64,000 nt of DNA from assembly GCA_965656545.1 (NCBI GenBank), contig CBFHKZ010000002.1, forward strand, positions 62,001 to 126,000, written 5' to 3'. The notes under the pieces were generated by a model. That model worked only from the letters and a program-made list of their open reading frames with translations. It was not told the DNA's origin and made no database searches. Positions 1 to 8,537 of this stretch are shown piece after piece; the first letter of the stretch is position 1; the number at the start of each line of letters is the position of its first letter. A program made the translations under genes and the position numbers. The stretch is from UBA7446 sp965656545. Its GTDB lineage: Bacteria; Bacteroidota; Bacteroidia; Flavobacteriales; Flavobacteriaceae.

Positions 1-255
1 GGTTTCAAAACCAACGTAGTCCACCTGTATTTTTACATTCGGAACGCTACTTTCAAGGGTGGCTTTTCCCCTTTCATCAGAAACTGCGCCGCCAATCAGT
101 TTGTTGGTTGACGCATTGCGCAATGTTACAGTTGCAAATGGTAGAAAATCACCTGAATTCTTGTCTTGAATGCTTGCGCTAATGCTATAGCGTTGTTGCG
201 TATAACCAAAACTGGTACACAGCAGTAGCAAGGATAAAATCCCTAATTTTCTCAT
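1..255 (-). CDS. N-terminus of an exported protein with a carboxypeptidase-like regulatory domain (partial)
   Basis: The first 85 codons of a gene that runs off the left edge. The start ATG is at 255-253. The protein opens with a signal peptide (MRKLGILSLLLLC, ending near a Gly-Tyr-Thr-Gln site at residue 19), then a beta-sandwich segment of the CarboxypepD_reg-like type: FLPFATVTLRNAS, then a typical SDERGKATL turn, and ending in VDYVGFET. In Bacteroidota this domain usually precedes a TonB-dependent receptor or an outer-membrane beta-barrel, as in the complete gene at 46574. The barrel itself is not in view, so the exact family is inference. Fewer than 60 bp separate its start from the stop of the neighbouring HAD gene. 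Confidence 0.75.
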   Translation of the reverse strand, partial: MRKLGILSLLLLCTSFGYTQQRYSISASIQDKNSGDFLPFATVTLRNASTNKLIGGAVSDERGKATLESSVPNVKIQVDYVGFET

Positions 256-311
256 TCTTTTTTTTGCAAAAGTAGTCTTTTAAACAGTTTTAAATTAAAA
301 TTTTTGCGAAT

Positions 312-926
312 TTAACTAACACCAAGCGTTTTAAGATCTCTTTTGAGTTTTGCAGCGGTTGTGAAGTGGATGCCGTGCATGCCCAGCTTTGTGGCTGCAT
401 GTACATTTTCTAACTTATCGTCAATGAATACGGCGTTTTCAGCAGTCACTTTATAGCGATCTAAAGTAAGATTGTATATACGAGCATCTGGTTTTTTCAT
501 TTTTTCGGTTCCCGAAACCACAATGCCTTCAAACCAAGACAGAAAATCGAAACGTTCCAAGGCAACGGGAAAAGTTTCGTGGCTCCAATTGGTCAATCCA
601 ATAAGTCTGTGCTTGCCGTTGTCTTTGAACATTTTCAATAGTTCCACGGTGTCTGTGTGTTCATATCCCAACATGTCTTCCCAGCGATCGTAATACATGC
701 GAATAAGACGTTCGTGTTCGGGAAACATGGCTACGCGTTCTTCGGTAGCCTGTTGAATGGAGCAACCAGCGTCTTGGTTTTCATTCCACTCCCATGAGCA
801 AATGGTATTTAAAAAGTGGCTCATTTCTTCTTGGTTTCCTCTAAATTCTTTTAAATAAACATAAGCAGGATTCCAATCAATAAGGACGCCACCAAAATCA
901 AAAATTAGGGTATCTATATTATTCAT
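312..926 (-). CDS. HAD-superfamily phosphatase (subfamily IA)
   Basis: A 204-residue haloacid dehalogenase-like hydrolase. Motif I is IFDFGGVL with the nucleophile Asp10; the residue two positions on is Gly, as in the YihX (glucose-1-phosphatase-like) branch. Motif II is the GLTNWS segment near residue 111, a conserved Lys lies in EKMKKPDARIY near 143, and motif IV is VFIDDKLEN near 167. A helical cap sits between motifs I and II. The family dephosphorylates small phospho-metabolites in the cytoplasm; the substrate here cannot be told. The ATG overlaps the TGA of prfB as ATGA, so the two are translationally coupled. Confidence 0.85.
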   Translation of the reverse strand: MNNIDTLIFDFGGVLIDWNPAYVYLKEFRGNQEEMSHFLNTICSWEWNENQDAGCSIQQATEERVAMFPEHERLIRMYYDRWEDMLGYEHTDTVELLKMFKDNGKHRLIGLTNWSHETFPVALERFDFLSWFEGIVVSGTEKMKKPDARIYNLTLDRYKVTAENAVFIDDKLENVHAATKLGMHGIHFTTAAKLKRDLKTLGVS

Positions 927-2024
927 AAGGTTTCATTTTTAGGTTGATTTTGAGACATTAAAAAAGCTTTTAAGAAACGGTCTATATCGCCGTTTAGAAC
1001 GTCTTCAACGGCTGCTGTTTCTTTTTGCGTTCTGACGTCTTTTATTAGTTTGTATGGGTGGAGTACATAGTTTCTGATTTGCGAACCCCACTCAATTTTC
1101 ATTTTACCGGCCTCTATATCTTCACGTGCCGCCATGCGTTTTTGTAATTCAATTTCATACAACTGAGAGCGAAGCATTTGCATGGCCCGATCCCGGTTGT
1201 CGTGTTGTGATCTTGTTTCGGAACAAGATATTTGTATGCCCGAGGGTTTGTGTACCAGTTGTACTTTGGTTTCAACTTTGTTTACATTCTGACCACCTGC
1301 ACCACTAGAACGTGCTGTTGTAATTTCAATATCGGCACTGTTTATTTCTATTTCAATGGAATCATCGACCAGCGGATACACATAAACAGACGCAAAACTT
1401 GTGTGGCGTTTGGCATTGCTGTCAAAAGGGGAGATGCGTACCAGTCTGTGTACGCCGTTTTCGCCTTTGAGCCAGCCAAAAGCATAATCGCCCTCTATTT
1501 CTAAAGTGACCGTTTTAATGCCAGCCACATCGCCTTCTTGGTGGTTGAGCTCTCTTATTTTAAAGCCTTTTCTTTCGGCCCACATTTGATACATACGCAT
1601 CAGCATGGCCGCCCAATCACAGCTTTCTGTACCCCCAGCACCTGCGGTTACTTGAATTACGGCGCTTAGGTTGTCGCCTTCGTCTGAAAGCATGTTTTTG
1701 AATTCCAGTTCCTCAAAATGGTTGATGGTGACTTCGAAATGACGTTTGAGTTCTGCCTCTTCGACTTCATCCGATTTAAAGAATTCAAGCAACACCTCTA
1801 ACTCTTCAACGAGTAGGGTGGCTTTTTCGTAATCGATAATCCATTGCTTTGTGCTTCTCAATTCACGCATGAATTGTTCCGCTTTTTTGGAGTCATTCCA
1901 AAAGTTGGGATCTAAAGTTTTTTCTTCTTTATTGGCAACATCAATACTTCGGGCATCAATGTCAAAGATACCTCCTCAGCGCTCCCAGGCGCTCAATCAG
2001 ACTTTTTAGCTGGTCTTGATTCAA
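923..2024 (-). CDS. prfB: Peptide chain release factor 2, made by programmed +1 frameshifting
   Basis: Releases the finished peptide at UGA and UAA stop codons. Frame 0 starts at TTG 2024-2022 and runs 20 codons to CTT-TGA (1967-1962). Skipping one base resumes at GAC 1963-1961 and gives 346 more residues, 366 in total, the usual RF2 length. The shift site is the classical one: an AGGAGG element at 1976-1971, three bases (TAT), the slippery CTT, the stop TGA and a following C. The main frame has the stop-recognition tripeptide SPF (in ISPFDSNAKRH) and the catalytic GGQ motif (SGAGGQNVNK). No ATG is available in the short frame; TTG is the most upstream possible start because TAA lies four codons before it. 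Low RF2 lets the ribosome pause at UGA and shift, which is autoregulation. The gene is followed by the HAD gene with an ATGA overlap. Confidence 0.95.
1962..1976 (-). promoter_or_regulatory. prfB programmed +1 frameshift site
   Basis: Read on the minus strand: AGGAGG, TAT, CTT, TGA, then C. The internal Shine-Dalgarno-like AGGAGG sits three bases before the slippery CTT codon, exactly as in the known bacterial RF2 recoding signal. It stands out because this genome otherwise shows almost no Shine-Dalgarno sequences ahead of its genes. Confidence 0.93.
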
Positions 2025-2059
2025 TTTTTTTGTATTTTAGGGTATAAAAATACATCATT

Positions 2060-4165
2060 ATGGCTTCAAAACTTATCTTAGCAGCTTATTTTTGTCTTCT
2101 ATTTAGTTGCACCCACATGACACATACTCCACCCGATGCTAATCCCAAGGACAAAGAACTGTCCATTCACGGCGATACGCGTCTCGATCCATACTATTGG
2201 CTTAACGACCGAGAGGATCCAGAAGTAATCCAATACTTAGAAGATGAAAACAGCTACACCAAGGCTGTACTTAAATCTACTGAAAAGATGCAAAAGCAGC
2301 TTTTTGAGGAAATGAAAGGACGTATTAAGGAAGACGACAGCTCTGTGCCTTACTTTCTGAATGAGTACTGGTATATAAGTCGCTATGAAAAAGGGAAGGA
2401 TTACCCCATTTTTACCCGTAAGCACAAAACATTAGATGCAGCGGAAGAAATACTCCTCGACGTAAACGAATTGGCCAAAGACTTGTCTTATTGTCAGGTT
2501 TCAGGACTCAGTGTTAGCCCCGACAACACCAAGCTAACTTATGGTATTGACACCTTGTCTAGACGCATTTATACCATTAAAGTTAAAGATTTGATTAGTG
2601 GTGAAACGCTTAAAGACGAAATTCATGGCGTGAGTTCCTATGCAGCTTGGGCTGCAGACAGCGAAACCTTCTTTTACACCTCAAAAGATGAAGAAACCCT
2701 TCGCACGGATAAGATTTTTCGTCATAAAATTGGCAATGCCCAAGCGGATGATGCCATGGTATTTGAAGAAAAAGATGAAACTTTTTACGCCTTTGTCTAT
2801 CCTTCAAAATCTCGTGAATACATCATGATTGGTTCCACCAGCACGTTGACCTCAGAGTATCAGTATTTGCCTAGCGACAAGCCCACGGGCAAGTTTAAAA
2901 CCATACAAAAGCGACAGCGCGGTTTAGAATATGGCGTTGCTCACTTCGAAGACATGTTCTATATATCCACAAATGCGGACAACAGCACCAACTTCAAATT
3001 GGTCAAGGCACCAGTGGCATCACCAAGCAAAAAAAACTGGGTTGATGTGCTTCCGCACCGTGACGATGTGCTGTTGGAAGGCGTTGAGCTTTTTCGTGAT
3101 TTTATGGTGGTTTCTGAGCGCATCAACGGATTGTTGCAGTTACGTGTAGTTAAGTGGGACGGCAGTGAGGACTATTATATGGATTTTGAAAGCGAGACCT
3201 ATTCCGCTTCTTTGGGAACAAATGTCGACTTTGACGCCCAAACCTTTAGGTATAATTTTACCTCTCTTACAACCCCTTCCAGTGTCATTGACTACAACAC
3301 TACCACAAAAACCAAAGAAGTTAAAAAAGAGCAAGAAGTTTTGGGCGGTAGTTTTGATAAATCCAATTATGTAGCTGAACGATTGTGGGCTACAGCCGAT
3401 GATGGTACAAAAATTCCGATCTCATTGGTACGACACATTGATACGGCATTAACCCCAAAAACTCCCTTACTCCAGTACGGATACGGTTCCTATGGGAACA
3501 CCATTGACCCATATTTTTCATCGGTTCGTTTAAGTTTGTTGGACAGGGGATTTGTATTTGCTATTGCCCATGTTAGGGGTGGAGAGTACTTGGGCAGAAC
3601 CTGGTATGAAAACGGCCGACAGCTTACTAAAAAGAATACGTTCACAGACTTTATTGCTTGTTCAAAATTTTTAATTGATCAGTCATACACCTCACCAGAG
3701 CATCTGTATGCTATGGGCGGTTCGGCTGGTGGTTTATTGATGGGGGCTATTATGAACATGGCGCCAGAACTTTATAAAGGGATAGTAGCAGCTGTGCCTT
3801 TTGTCGATGTGGTAACGACCATGCTAGATGATTCTATTCCGCTCACGACAGGAGAATACGACGAATGGGGTAATCCAAACGATGAAACGTACTACCATTA
3901 TATCAAATCGTATTCGCCATATGACAATGTAAAGCCAATGTCATATCCAAACACATTGGTAACAACGGGCTTGCACGACTCACAAGTACAATATTGGGAG
4001 CCTGCCAAATGGGTGGCCAAACTTCGCGATGTGCAACAAGGGGATAATTTGATCCTTTTGCACACCAATATGGATGCTGGTCATGGTGGCGCTTCTGGTC
4101 GATTTGAAGCATTAAAAGAAGTTGCAATGGAATATGCATTCCTACTTTATTTAGAAAAGATCTAG
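2060..4165 (+). CDS. S9-family serine oligopeptidase (oligopeptidase B-like), lipoprotein
   Basis: A 701-residue member of the prolyl oligopeptidase family, closest in layout to oligopeptidase B (protease II), which cuts short peptides after Lys or Arg. A lipobox (LLFS-C, Cys17) predicts membrane anchoring outside the cytoplasm. The N-terminal DPYYWLNDRED motif starts the family signature, a beta-propeller fills the middle, and the C-terminal hydrolase carries GGSAGG with Ser555, Asp640 (LHDSQVQYWEP) and His675 (DAGHGG). These are each offset by 23 from the E. coli OpB triad (532/617/652), which supports the assignment. It starts only 35 bp from the divergent prfB start. Confidence 0.9.
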   Translation: MASKLILAAYFCLLFSCTHMTHTPPDANPKDKELSIHGDTRLDPYYWLNDREDPEVIQYLEDENSYTKAVLKSTEKMQKQLFEEMKGRIKEDDSSVPYFLNEYWYISRYEKGKDYPIFTRKHKTLDAAEEILLDVNELAKDLSYCQVSGLSVSPDNTKLTYGIDTLSRRIYTIKVKDLISGETLKDEIHGVSSYAAWAADSETFFYTSKDEETLRTDKIFRHKIGNAQADDAMVFEEKDETFYAFVYPSKSREYIMIGSTSTLTSEYQYLPSDKPTGKFKTIQKRQRGLEYGVAHFEDMFYISTNADNSTNFKLVKAPVASPSKKNWVDVLPHRDDVLLEGVELFRDFMVVSERINGLLQLRVVKWDGSEDYYMDFESETYSASLGTNVDFDAQTFRYNFTSLTTPSSVIDYNTTTKTKEVKKEQEVLGGSFDKSNYVAERLWATADDGTKIPISLVRHIDTALTPKTPLLQYGYGSYGNTIDPYFSSVRLSLLDRGFVFAIAHVRGGEYLGRTWYENGRQLTKKNTFTDFIACSKFLIDQSYTSPEHLYAMGGSAGGLLMGAIMNMAPELYKGIVAAVPFVDVVTTMLDDSIPLTTGEYDEWGNPNDETYYHYIKSYSPYDNVKPMSYPNTLVTTGLHDSQVQYWEPAKWVAKLRDVQQGDNLILLHTNMDAGHGGASGRFEALKEVAMEYAFLLYLEKI

Positions 4166-4192
4166 GGAAAATGATATTTAGTTGATTTTTAT

Positions 4193-4200
4193 TAAATTTG
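4193..4200 (+). promoter_or_regulatory. Probable -7 box of the cysteate synthase gene
   Basis: TAAATTTG matches the Bacteroidota -7 consensus TAnnTTTG and lies 33 bp before the ATG at 4234. No convincing -33 element was seen. Confidence 0.55.
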
Positions 4201-4233
4201 CTCACCAATATTTCGCACTACTTGTGCTACAAT

Positions 4234-5280
4234 ATGACAACCAATAAAATAACTGCATATAACAGCGCTTTAGAGCTGATCGGAAACACGCCACTTGTTC
4301 GGCTGAATCAACTCACTAAAGATTTTAAGGGAGACTTTTATGCCAAAGTCGAAGCTTTTAATCCTGGTCATTCAAATAAAGACAGGATTGCCCTTCACAT
4401 TATTGAGCAGGCTGAGAAAAAAGGCATTTTAAAGCCTGGCAATACCATTATCGAAACGACATCTGGAAATACAGGTTATAGTTTGGCTATGGTAAGCATC
4501 ATTAAAGGATATGAGTGCATATTGGCAGTGACTTCTAAATCCTCACCAGACAAGATAGATATGTTAAGGTCTATGGGTGCCAAGGTATACGTTTGCCCGG
4601 GGCATGTTAGTGCCGACGACCCACGTTCTTACTACCAAGTGGCCAAACGATTGAATGACGAGACTGAAGGGTCTATTTACATCAACCAGTATTTTAACGA
4701 CCTCAATACAGAAGCACATTATCTTACTACTGGCCCAGAAATATGGGATCAAACAGGCGGCAAGATTACTCACTTAATTGCCAGCAGTGGTACAGGTGGG
4801 ACCATCTCTGGAATTGGACGTTATTTAAAAGAACAAAACAAGGATGTTCAAATCATAGGCGTTGATGCATATGGTTCGGTTTTAAAGAAATTTCACGAGA
4901 CACAAGAATTTGATCCAAACGAAATCTACCCTTATCGCATAGAGGGTCTTGGCAAAAACCTCATTCCTTCTGCTACAGACTTTGATGTCATTGATCATTT
5001 CGAAAAAGTGACAGATGAGGAAAGTGCGCATGCCGCACGCGACATAGCCAAAAAAGAAGGTTTATTTGTTGGATACACCTCCGGAGCAGCGCTTCAAGCT
5101 GCCCGACAGTTGGATAAAGCAGGCACGTTTTTCGATGAAAATAGTGTTGTAGTTGTTATTTTTTGTGATCATGGCTCTCGTTATATGAGCAAAATTTACA
5201 GCGATAAATGGATGCGAGAACAAGGTTTTTTCGATGCCGAAAATATCGAAAAGGAAAAACCAATAGAATATATTCGTTAA
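4234..5280 (+). CDS. capA: PLP-dependent cysteine synthase-like enzyme, probable L-cysteate synthase of capnine biosynthesis
   Basis: A 348-residue fold-type II PLP enzyme. The PLP lysine lies in NPGHSNKDRIA (cysteine synthases usually read NPxGSxKDR), with the TSGNTGYSLA substrate loop and the SGTGGTISG phosphate-binding loop. The family joins a sulfur nucleophile to an activated serine. The next gene is a cysteate acyltransferase candidate, so the likely reaction is O-phosphoserine plus sulfite giving L-cysteate, the first step to sulfonolipids of gliding flavobacteria. Ordinary O-acetylserine sulfhydrylase activity cannot be excluded from sequence. ATG 4234 is preferred over an in-frame upstream TTG because it follows the -7 box at a normal distance. 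An assimilatory pathway making sulfite lies at 33-41 kb. Confidence 0.75.
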   Translation: MTTNKITAYNSALELIGNTPLVRLNQLTKDFKGDFYAKVEAFNPGHSNKDRIALHIIEQAEKKGILKPGNTIIETTSGNTGYSLAMVSIIKGYECILAVTSKSSPDKIDMLRSMGAKVYVCPGHVSADDPRSYYQVAKRLNDETEGSIYINQYFNDLNTEAHYLTTGPEIWDQTGGKITHLIASSGTGGTISGIGRYLKEQNKDVQIIGVDAYGSVLKKFHETQEFDPNEIYPYRIEGLGKNLIPSATDFDVIDHFEKVTDEESAHAARDIAKKEGLFVGYTSGAALQAARQLDKAGTFFDENSVVVVIFCDHGSRYMSKIYSDKWMREQGFFDAENIEKEKPIEYIR

Positions 5281-5310
5281 ATCCACAGCAGCTCTTATTA
5301 GCTTTATTCC

Positions 5311-5318
5311 TATATTTG
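5311..5318 (+). promoter_or_regulatory. Probable -7 box of the cysteate acyltransferase gene
   Basis: TATATTTG matches TAnnTTTG and ends 22 bp before the TTG start at 5341, giving this gene its own promoter in addition to readthrough from the gene before it. It supports the TTG start. Confidence 0.55.
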
Positions 5319-5340
5319 TAACAACTTAAAAACCAATACA

Positions 5341-6603
5341 TTGACGAACGACTTATTTGCAAGAATCCGCAGTGATAAAGGTCCCCTTGGAAAGTGGGCA
5401 TCTGTAGCTGAGGGTTATTTCGCTTTTCCAAAATTAGAAGGTGAAATTGGTAACCGTATGCACTTTCAAGGTAAGGAAGTGATTACGTGGAGTGTAAATG
5501 ATTACTTAGGACTTGCTAACCACCCTGAGGTGCGTAAAGTTGACGCTGAAGCAGCAGCTGAACACGGTTCTGCTTACCCTATGGGTGCGCGTCTGATGTC
5601 AGGGCATACTTCTTTCCACGAGCAACTACAAGACGAGTTAGCTGAATTTGTTGGTAAGGAAGCAGCTTATGTGCTAAACTTTGGTTACCAAGGCATACTT
5701 TCTACTATTGACACCTTGGTTTCTAAAAACGATGTTATTGTTTATGATGTCGATTCCCATGCATGTATTGTTGATGGTGTTCGCTTACACGTAGGCAAGC
5801 GCTTTACGTTCCGTCATAACGACATTGAGAGTCTCGAAAAAAACCTACAACGTGCCACACGGGTAGCTAACGAAACTGGCGGTGGTATTTTGGTTATTTC
5901 TGAAGGTGTATTTGGTATGCGTGGCGAACAAGGACGTTTACGTGAAATTGCTGCCCTCAAAGAAAAATACGGATTCCGCTTTTTGGTTGATGATGCGCAT
6001 GGCTTCGGAACGCTTGGTGCTACTGGCGCCGGGGCAGGTGAGGAGCAAGGCGTCATGGACGATATTGATGTTTACTTTGCCACATTTGCCAAGTCTATGG
6101 CAAGCACAGGGGCGTTTATCGCCGGTGACAAGGAAATCATGGACTTTATGAAATACAATATGCGTTCGCAAGTATTTGCCAAGTCATTGCAAATGGTATT
6201 GGTTAAAGGCGCATTGAAAAGATTAGATATGTTGCGTACCATGCCTGAGTTAAAAACCAAGCTCTGGGAAAACGTAAATGCGCTTCAATCGGGTTTAAAA
6301 GAACGCGGATTTGACATTGGTACCACACAAAGTTGTGTTACGCCAGTCTATATGAAAGGTAGTGTTTTAGAAGCGATGGTATTGGTAAGAGATCTTCGTG
6401 AAAATTATGGCATATTCTGCTCTATTGTGGTTTACCCCGTGATTCCAAAAGGATTGATTTTATTACGCCTTATTCCAACGTCTTCACACACACTTGAAGA
6501 TGTAAGTGAAACGCTGGAAGCCTTTTCTTCGATTCGTGAAAAACTAACTTCGGGTGTATATAAGCGCTTATCGGAAAACCTAGCAGCCACTGCTGGCGCT
6601 TAG
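5341..6603 (+). CDS. capB: Alpha-oxoamine synthase, probable cysteate-C-fatty acyltransferase for sulfonolipids
   Basis: A 420-residue PLP enzyme of the serine palmitoyltransferase / 8-amino-7-oxononanoate synthase family, which condenses an amino acid with an acyl-CoA or acyl-ACP with loss of CO2. Visible features: the WSVNDYLGLANHPEV entry segment, the PMGARLMSGHTSFHEQLQ glycine-rich region, the PLP-binding Asp in VDDAHGFGTLG, and the PLP lysine in ATFAKSMASTGAF. Directly after a cysteate synthase candidate, it probably makes 3-ketocapnine from cysteate and a fatty acyl thioester. Biotin synthesis (BioF) is less likely because no other bio gene is nearby. The start is TTG; the next in-frame ATG is 40 codons in and would remove conserved sequence. 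Confidence 0.78.
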   Translation: MTNDLFARIRSDKGPLGKWASVAEGYFAFPKLEGEIGNRMHFQGKEVITWSVNDYLGLANHPEVRKVDAEAAAEHGSAYPMGARLMSGHTSFHEQLQDELAEFVGKEAAYVLNFGYQGILSTIDTLVSKNDVIVYDVDSHACIVDGVRLHVGKRFTFRHNDIESLEKNLQRATRVANETGGGILVISEGVFGMRGEQGRLREIAALKEKYGFRFLVDDAHGFGTLGATGAGAGEEQGVMDDIDVYFATFAKSMASTGAFIAGDKEIMDFMKYNMRSQVFAKSLQMVLVKGALKRLDMLRTMPELKTKLWENVNALQSGLKERGFDIGTTQSCVTPVYMKGSVLEAMVLVRDLRENYGIFCSIVVYPVIPKGLILLRLIPTSSHTLEDVSETLEAFSSIREKLTSGVYKRLSENLAATAGA

Positions 6604-7586
6604 TCTTCGGCATAGATGGCTACAACAGGACTGCCATCCAGCGAAATATAACCTCTAAACATTCCGGGTGTGTTAAAAGGCATGACTACATGACCTTGGC
6701 TATCCAGCCCAATAACACCTCCTGCACCTCCTTTTTCTTTTAGGGCATCAATAACTTCTGTTGACGCTTTATCGATAGTGTGGCCTGCATATTTTATGCG
6801 CGCCGCTATGTCGTGTGCCACTACATTTCGAATAAAAAATTCACCATGCCCCGTAGCTGAAATACCACAAACGCCGTTTTCTGCATAGGTGCCTGCACCA
6901 ATAACGGGTACGTCACCAATGCGACCATAGCGCTTATTGGTCATGCCGCCTGTTGATGTCCCAGCAGCCAAATTCCCATCTGCATCTAGTGCTACAGCTC
7001 CTACCGTACCTAATTTTTCTTGAGTTGGCATGGTAGTCGAAACCTTAACCTCTTTAAGCCTGTCGTAGTTTTTTTGGGTAAAAAAGTAAGACGGATCAAC
7101 TTGTTTGAGCCCTTGTTCTACGGCAAATTCTTCTGCACCAGGACCACTCAAAAACACATGAACGGAATGGTCTAGCACGGCACGTGCAACTTGGATGGGA
7201 TTTTTTATTGTAGTTATTCCACTAGCTGCACCTGCGCCTCCAGAGGCACCGTCCATGATGGCGCTATCCATTTCATTGGTTTCATTATAAGTAAATACCG
7301 AGCCTTTTCCTGCATTGAATAGGGGTGAGTCTTCAAGGTGTTCAATAGTCAGTTGTACAGCATCTAGGCTGCTCCCTCCTTCTTTGATAATTGCTCTTCC
7401 TTTGATTAACGCATCACCAAGTGTTTTGATATACGCCTGTTCCATACTATCAGAGACGCTTTCTTTGGAAATCCAACCAGCCCCGCCGTGGATAACCAGT
7501 ACAGCTTTGGGTGTTTCAGGAATTGGGTTGGTGCAGCTCAAGGCAATTAGGAATAAAGCGAATAGGGACAATGAACGAAGTATCAT
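6600..7586 (-). CDS. Isoaspartyl peptidase / L-asparaginase, Ntn-hydrolase type
   Basis: A 328-residue N-terminal-nucleophile hydrolase. The proenzyme cuts itself before the catalytic Thr of GTVGAVALDADGN; the downstream GTSTGGMTNKRYGR and GDVPVIGAGTYA segments form the substrate pocket. It removes isoaspartyl residues from peptides or hydrolyses asparagine. A signal peptide with a lipobox-like LIALSC (Cys18) predicts an exported lipoprotein. It is convergent with the acyltransferase gene, and the 3' ends overlap by four bases. Confidence 0.9.
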   Translation of the reverse strand: MILRSLSLFALFLIALSCTNPIPETPKAVLVIHGGAGWISKESVSDSMEQAYIKTLGDALIKGRAIIKEGGSSLDAVQLTIEHLEDSPLFNAGKGSVFTYNETNEMDSAIMDGASGGAGAASGITTIKNPIQVARAVLDHSVHVFLSGPGAEEFAVEQGLKQVDPSYFFTQKNYDRLKEVKVSTTMPTQEKLGTVGAVALDADGNLAAGTSTGGMTNKRYGRIGDVPVIGAGTYAENGVCGISATGHGEFFIRNVVAHDIAARIKYAGHTIDKASTEVIDALKEKGGAGGVIGLDSQGHVVMPFNTPGMFRGYISLDGSPVVAIYAED

Positions 7587-7616
7587 GACGATTAATTTTC
7601 ACTAAAGTAGCAAAAA

Positions 7617-7895
7617 TCAGCCTGCTAATTGAATTGTTAAAAGCAGTAAGTTAACTATCAAGCCAAATATGAAAATATTAAATACTTTCCTCACGTGTAC
7701 TTGTGCTAATATTGCACCTAGATACGATGTTGTAGCTGCAACACAACAGAGCAGTTGGACCATATCCCAAAGGTCAGGAATCCCTTGTAGCATATAATAC
7801 ACAGCAACGGAGCCAATGCAGGCCTGAATGATGATGGTTAAGGGGATGAGTTGGAAGTAACTTCCGGCAAAATAACGGTAGGCATTGTTAAGCAT
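7617..7895 (-). CDS. Small three-helix membrane protein of unknown function
   Basis: 92 residues with three hydrophobic stretches (about residues 15-36, 43-64 and 68-90) joined by short polar turns; no catalytic motif. I do not recognise the family. Its reading frame is clean, starts with ATG, and follows the gap expected for a real gene between the asparaginase gene and the divergent pyr operon. It could be an inner-membrane accessory protein; function is unknown. Confidence 0.65.
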   Translation of the reverse strand: MLNNAYRYFAGSYFQLIPLTIIIQACIGSVAVYYMLQGIPDLWDMVQLLCCVAATTSYLGAILAQVHVRKVFNIFIFGLIVNLLLLTIQLAG

Positions 7896-7974
7896 AATTG
7901 TAAGATTTAGGTATCATAAAATTACGCATTTTTTCGGAAAAATGGAGAAAGGCTTAAAAACCATCAAATTTTTC

Positions 7975-7982
7975 TATTTTTG
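7975..7982 (+). promoter_or_regulatory. Probable -7 box of the pyrR operon
   Basis: TATTTTTG fits TAnnTTTG and ends 14 bp before the pyrR ATG at 7997. The resulting 5' leader can only be a few bases long, so there is no room for a PyrR-type attenuator. Confidence 0.6.
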
Positions 7983-7996
7983 TAAAAATATTTTGG

Positions 7997-8536
7997 ATGA
8001 GCCAAAAGCAACTACTTAGTGCCGAAGACCTGCGCATCATCCTTTTTCGTTTAGCTTGTCAACTTAAAGAAACCCACGGAGACTTCTCTAAAACAGTCCT
8101 TGTTGGCTTGCAGCCACGCGGTGTTCGATTGGCAGAACGGCTATTGCATATTTTACAACATCACTATAAGGTTGCTGATGTAAAGCTCAGTCAGCTTGAC
8201 ATTACTTTTTTTAGGGATGATTTTAGAAGAAGTGACAAGGTATTAAACGCCAATGTCAACGATATGGAAGTTGGTGTTGAGAACAAGCGCATTGTGCTAA
8301 TAGACGACGTCTTGTACACAGGCCGAAGTATTCGTGCTGCACTGACAGCCATTGACTCTTATGGCCGCCCAGAAGAAGTGCAACTCCTAACCTTAATAGA
8401 TCGTAGGTTTTCAAGACATCTGCCCATACAACCTGATTTTTGTGGCCGACAAGTTGATGCAATCCAAAACGAGCATGTTGTGGTTTGTTGGCAAGAAGAA
8501 GATAATGAGGATGCAGTTTATCTGGTAAATAAATAA
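7997..8536 (+). CDS. pyrR: PyrR-like uracil phosphoribosyltransferase / pyrimidine operon regulator
   Basis: A 179-residue type I phosphoribosyltransferase. The PRPP-binding loop is VLIDDVLYTGRSIRAA near residue 100, with the VGLQPRGVRLAERL flexible-loop region near residue 36 and a DITFFRDDF segment typical of PyrR. In Gram-positive bacteria PyrR binds pyr mRNA; here the mRNA leader before pyrR is too short for the known anti-antiterminator, so salvage or protein-level roles are more likely. Its stop is one base from the pyrB ATG, showing one operon. Confidence 0.88.
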   Translation: MSQKQLLSAEDLRIILFRLACQLKETHGDFSKTVLVGLQPRGVRLAERLLHILQHHYKVADVKLSQLDITFFRDDFRRSDKVLNANVNDMEVGVENKRIVLIDDVLYTGRSIRAALTAIDSYGRPEEVQLLTLIDRRFSRHLPIQPDFCGRQVDAIQNEHVVVCWQEEDNEDAVYLVNK

Positions 8537-8537
8537 T

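Noticed and set aside
923..1870. prfB as a short gene starting at the ATG 1870
   Set aside because: The frame lacks the N-terminal domain; the upstream short frame plus the classical shift site restores full RF2 length.
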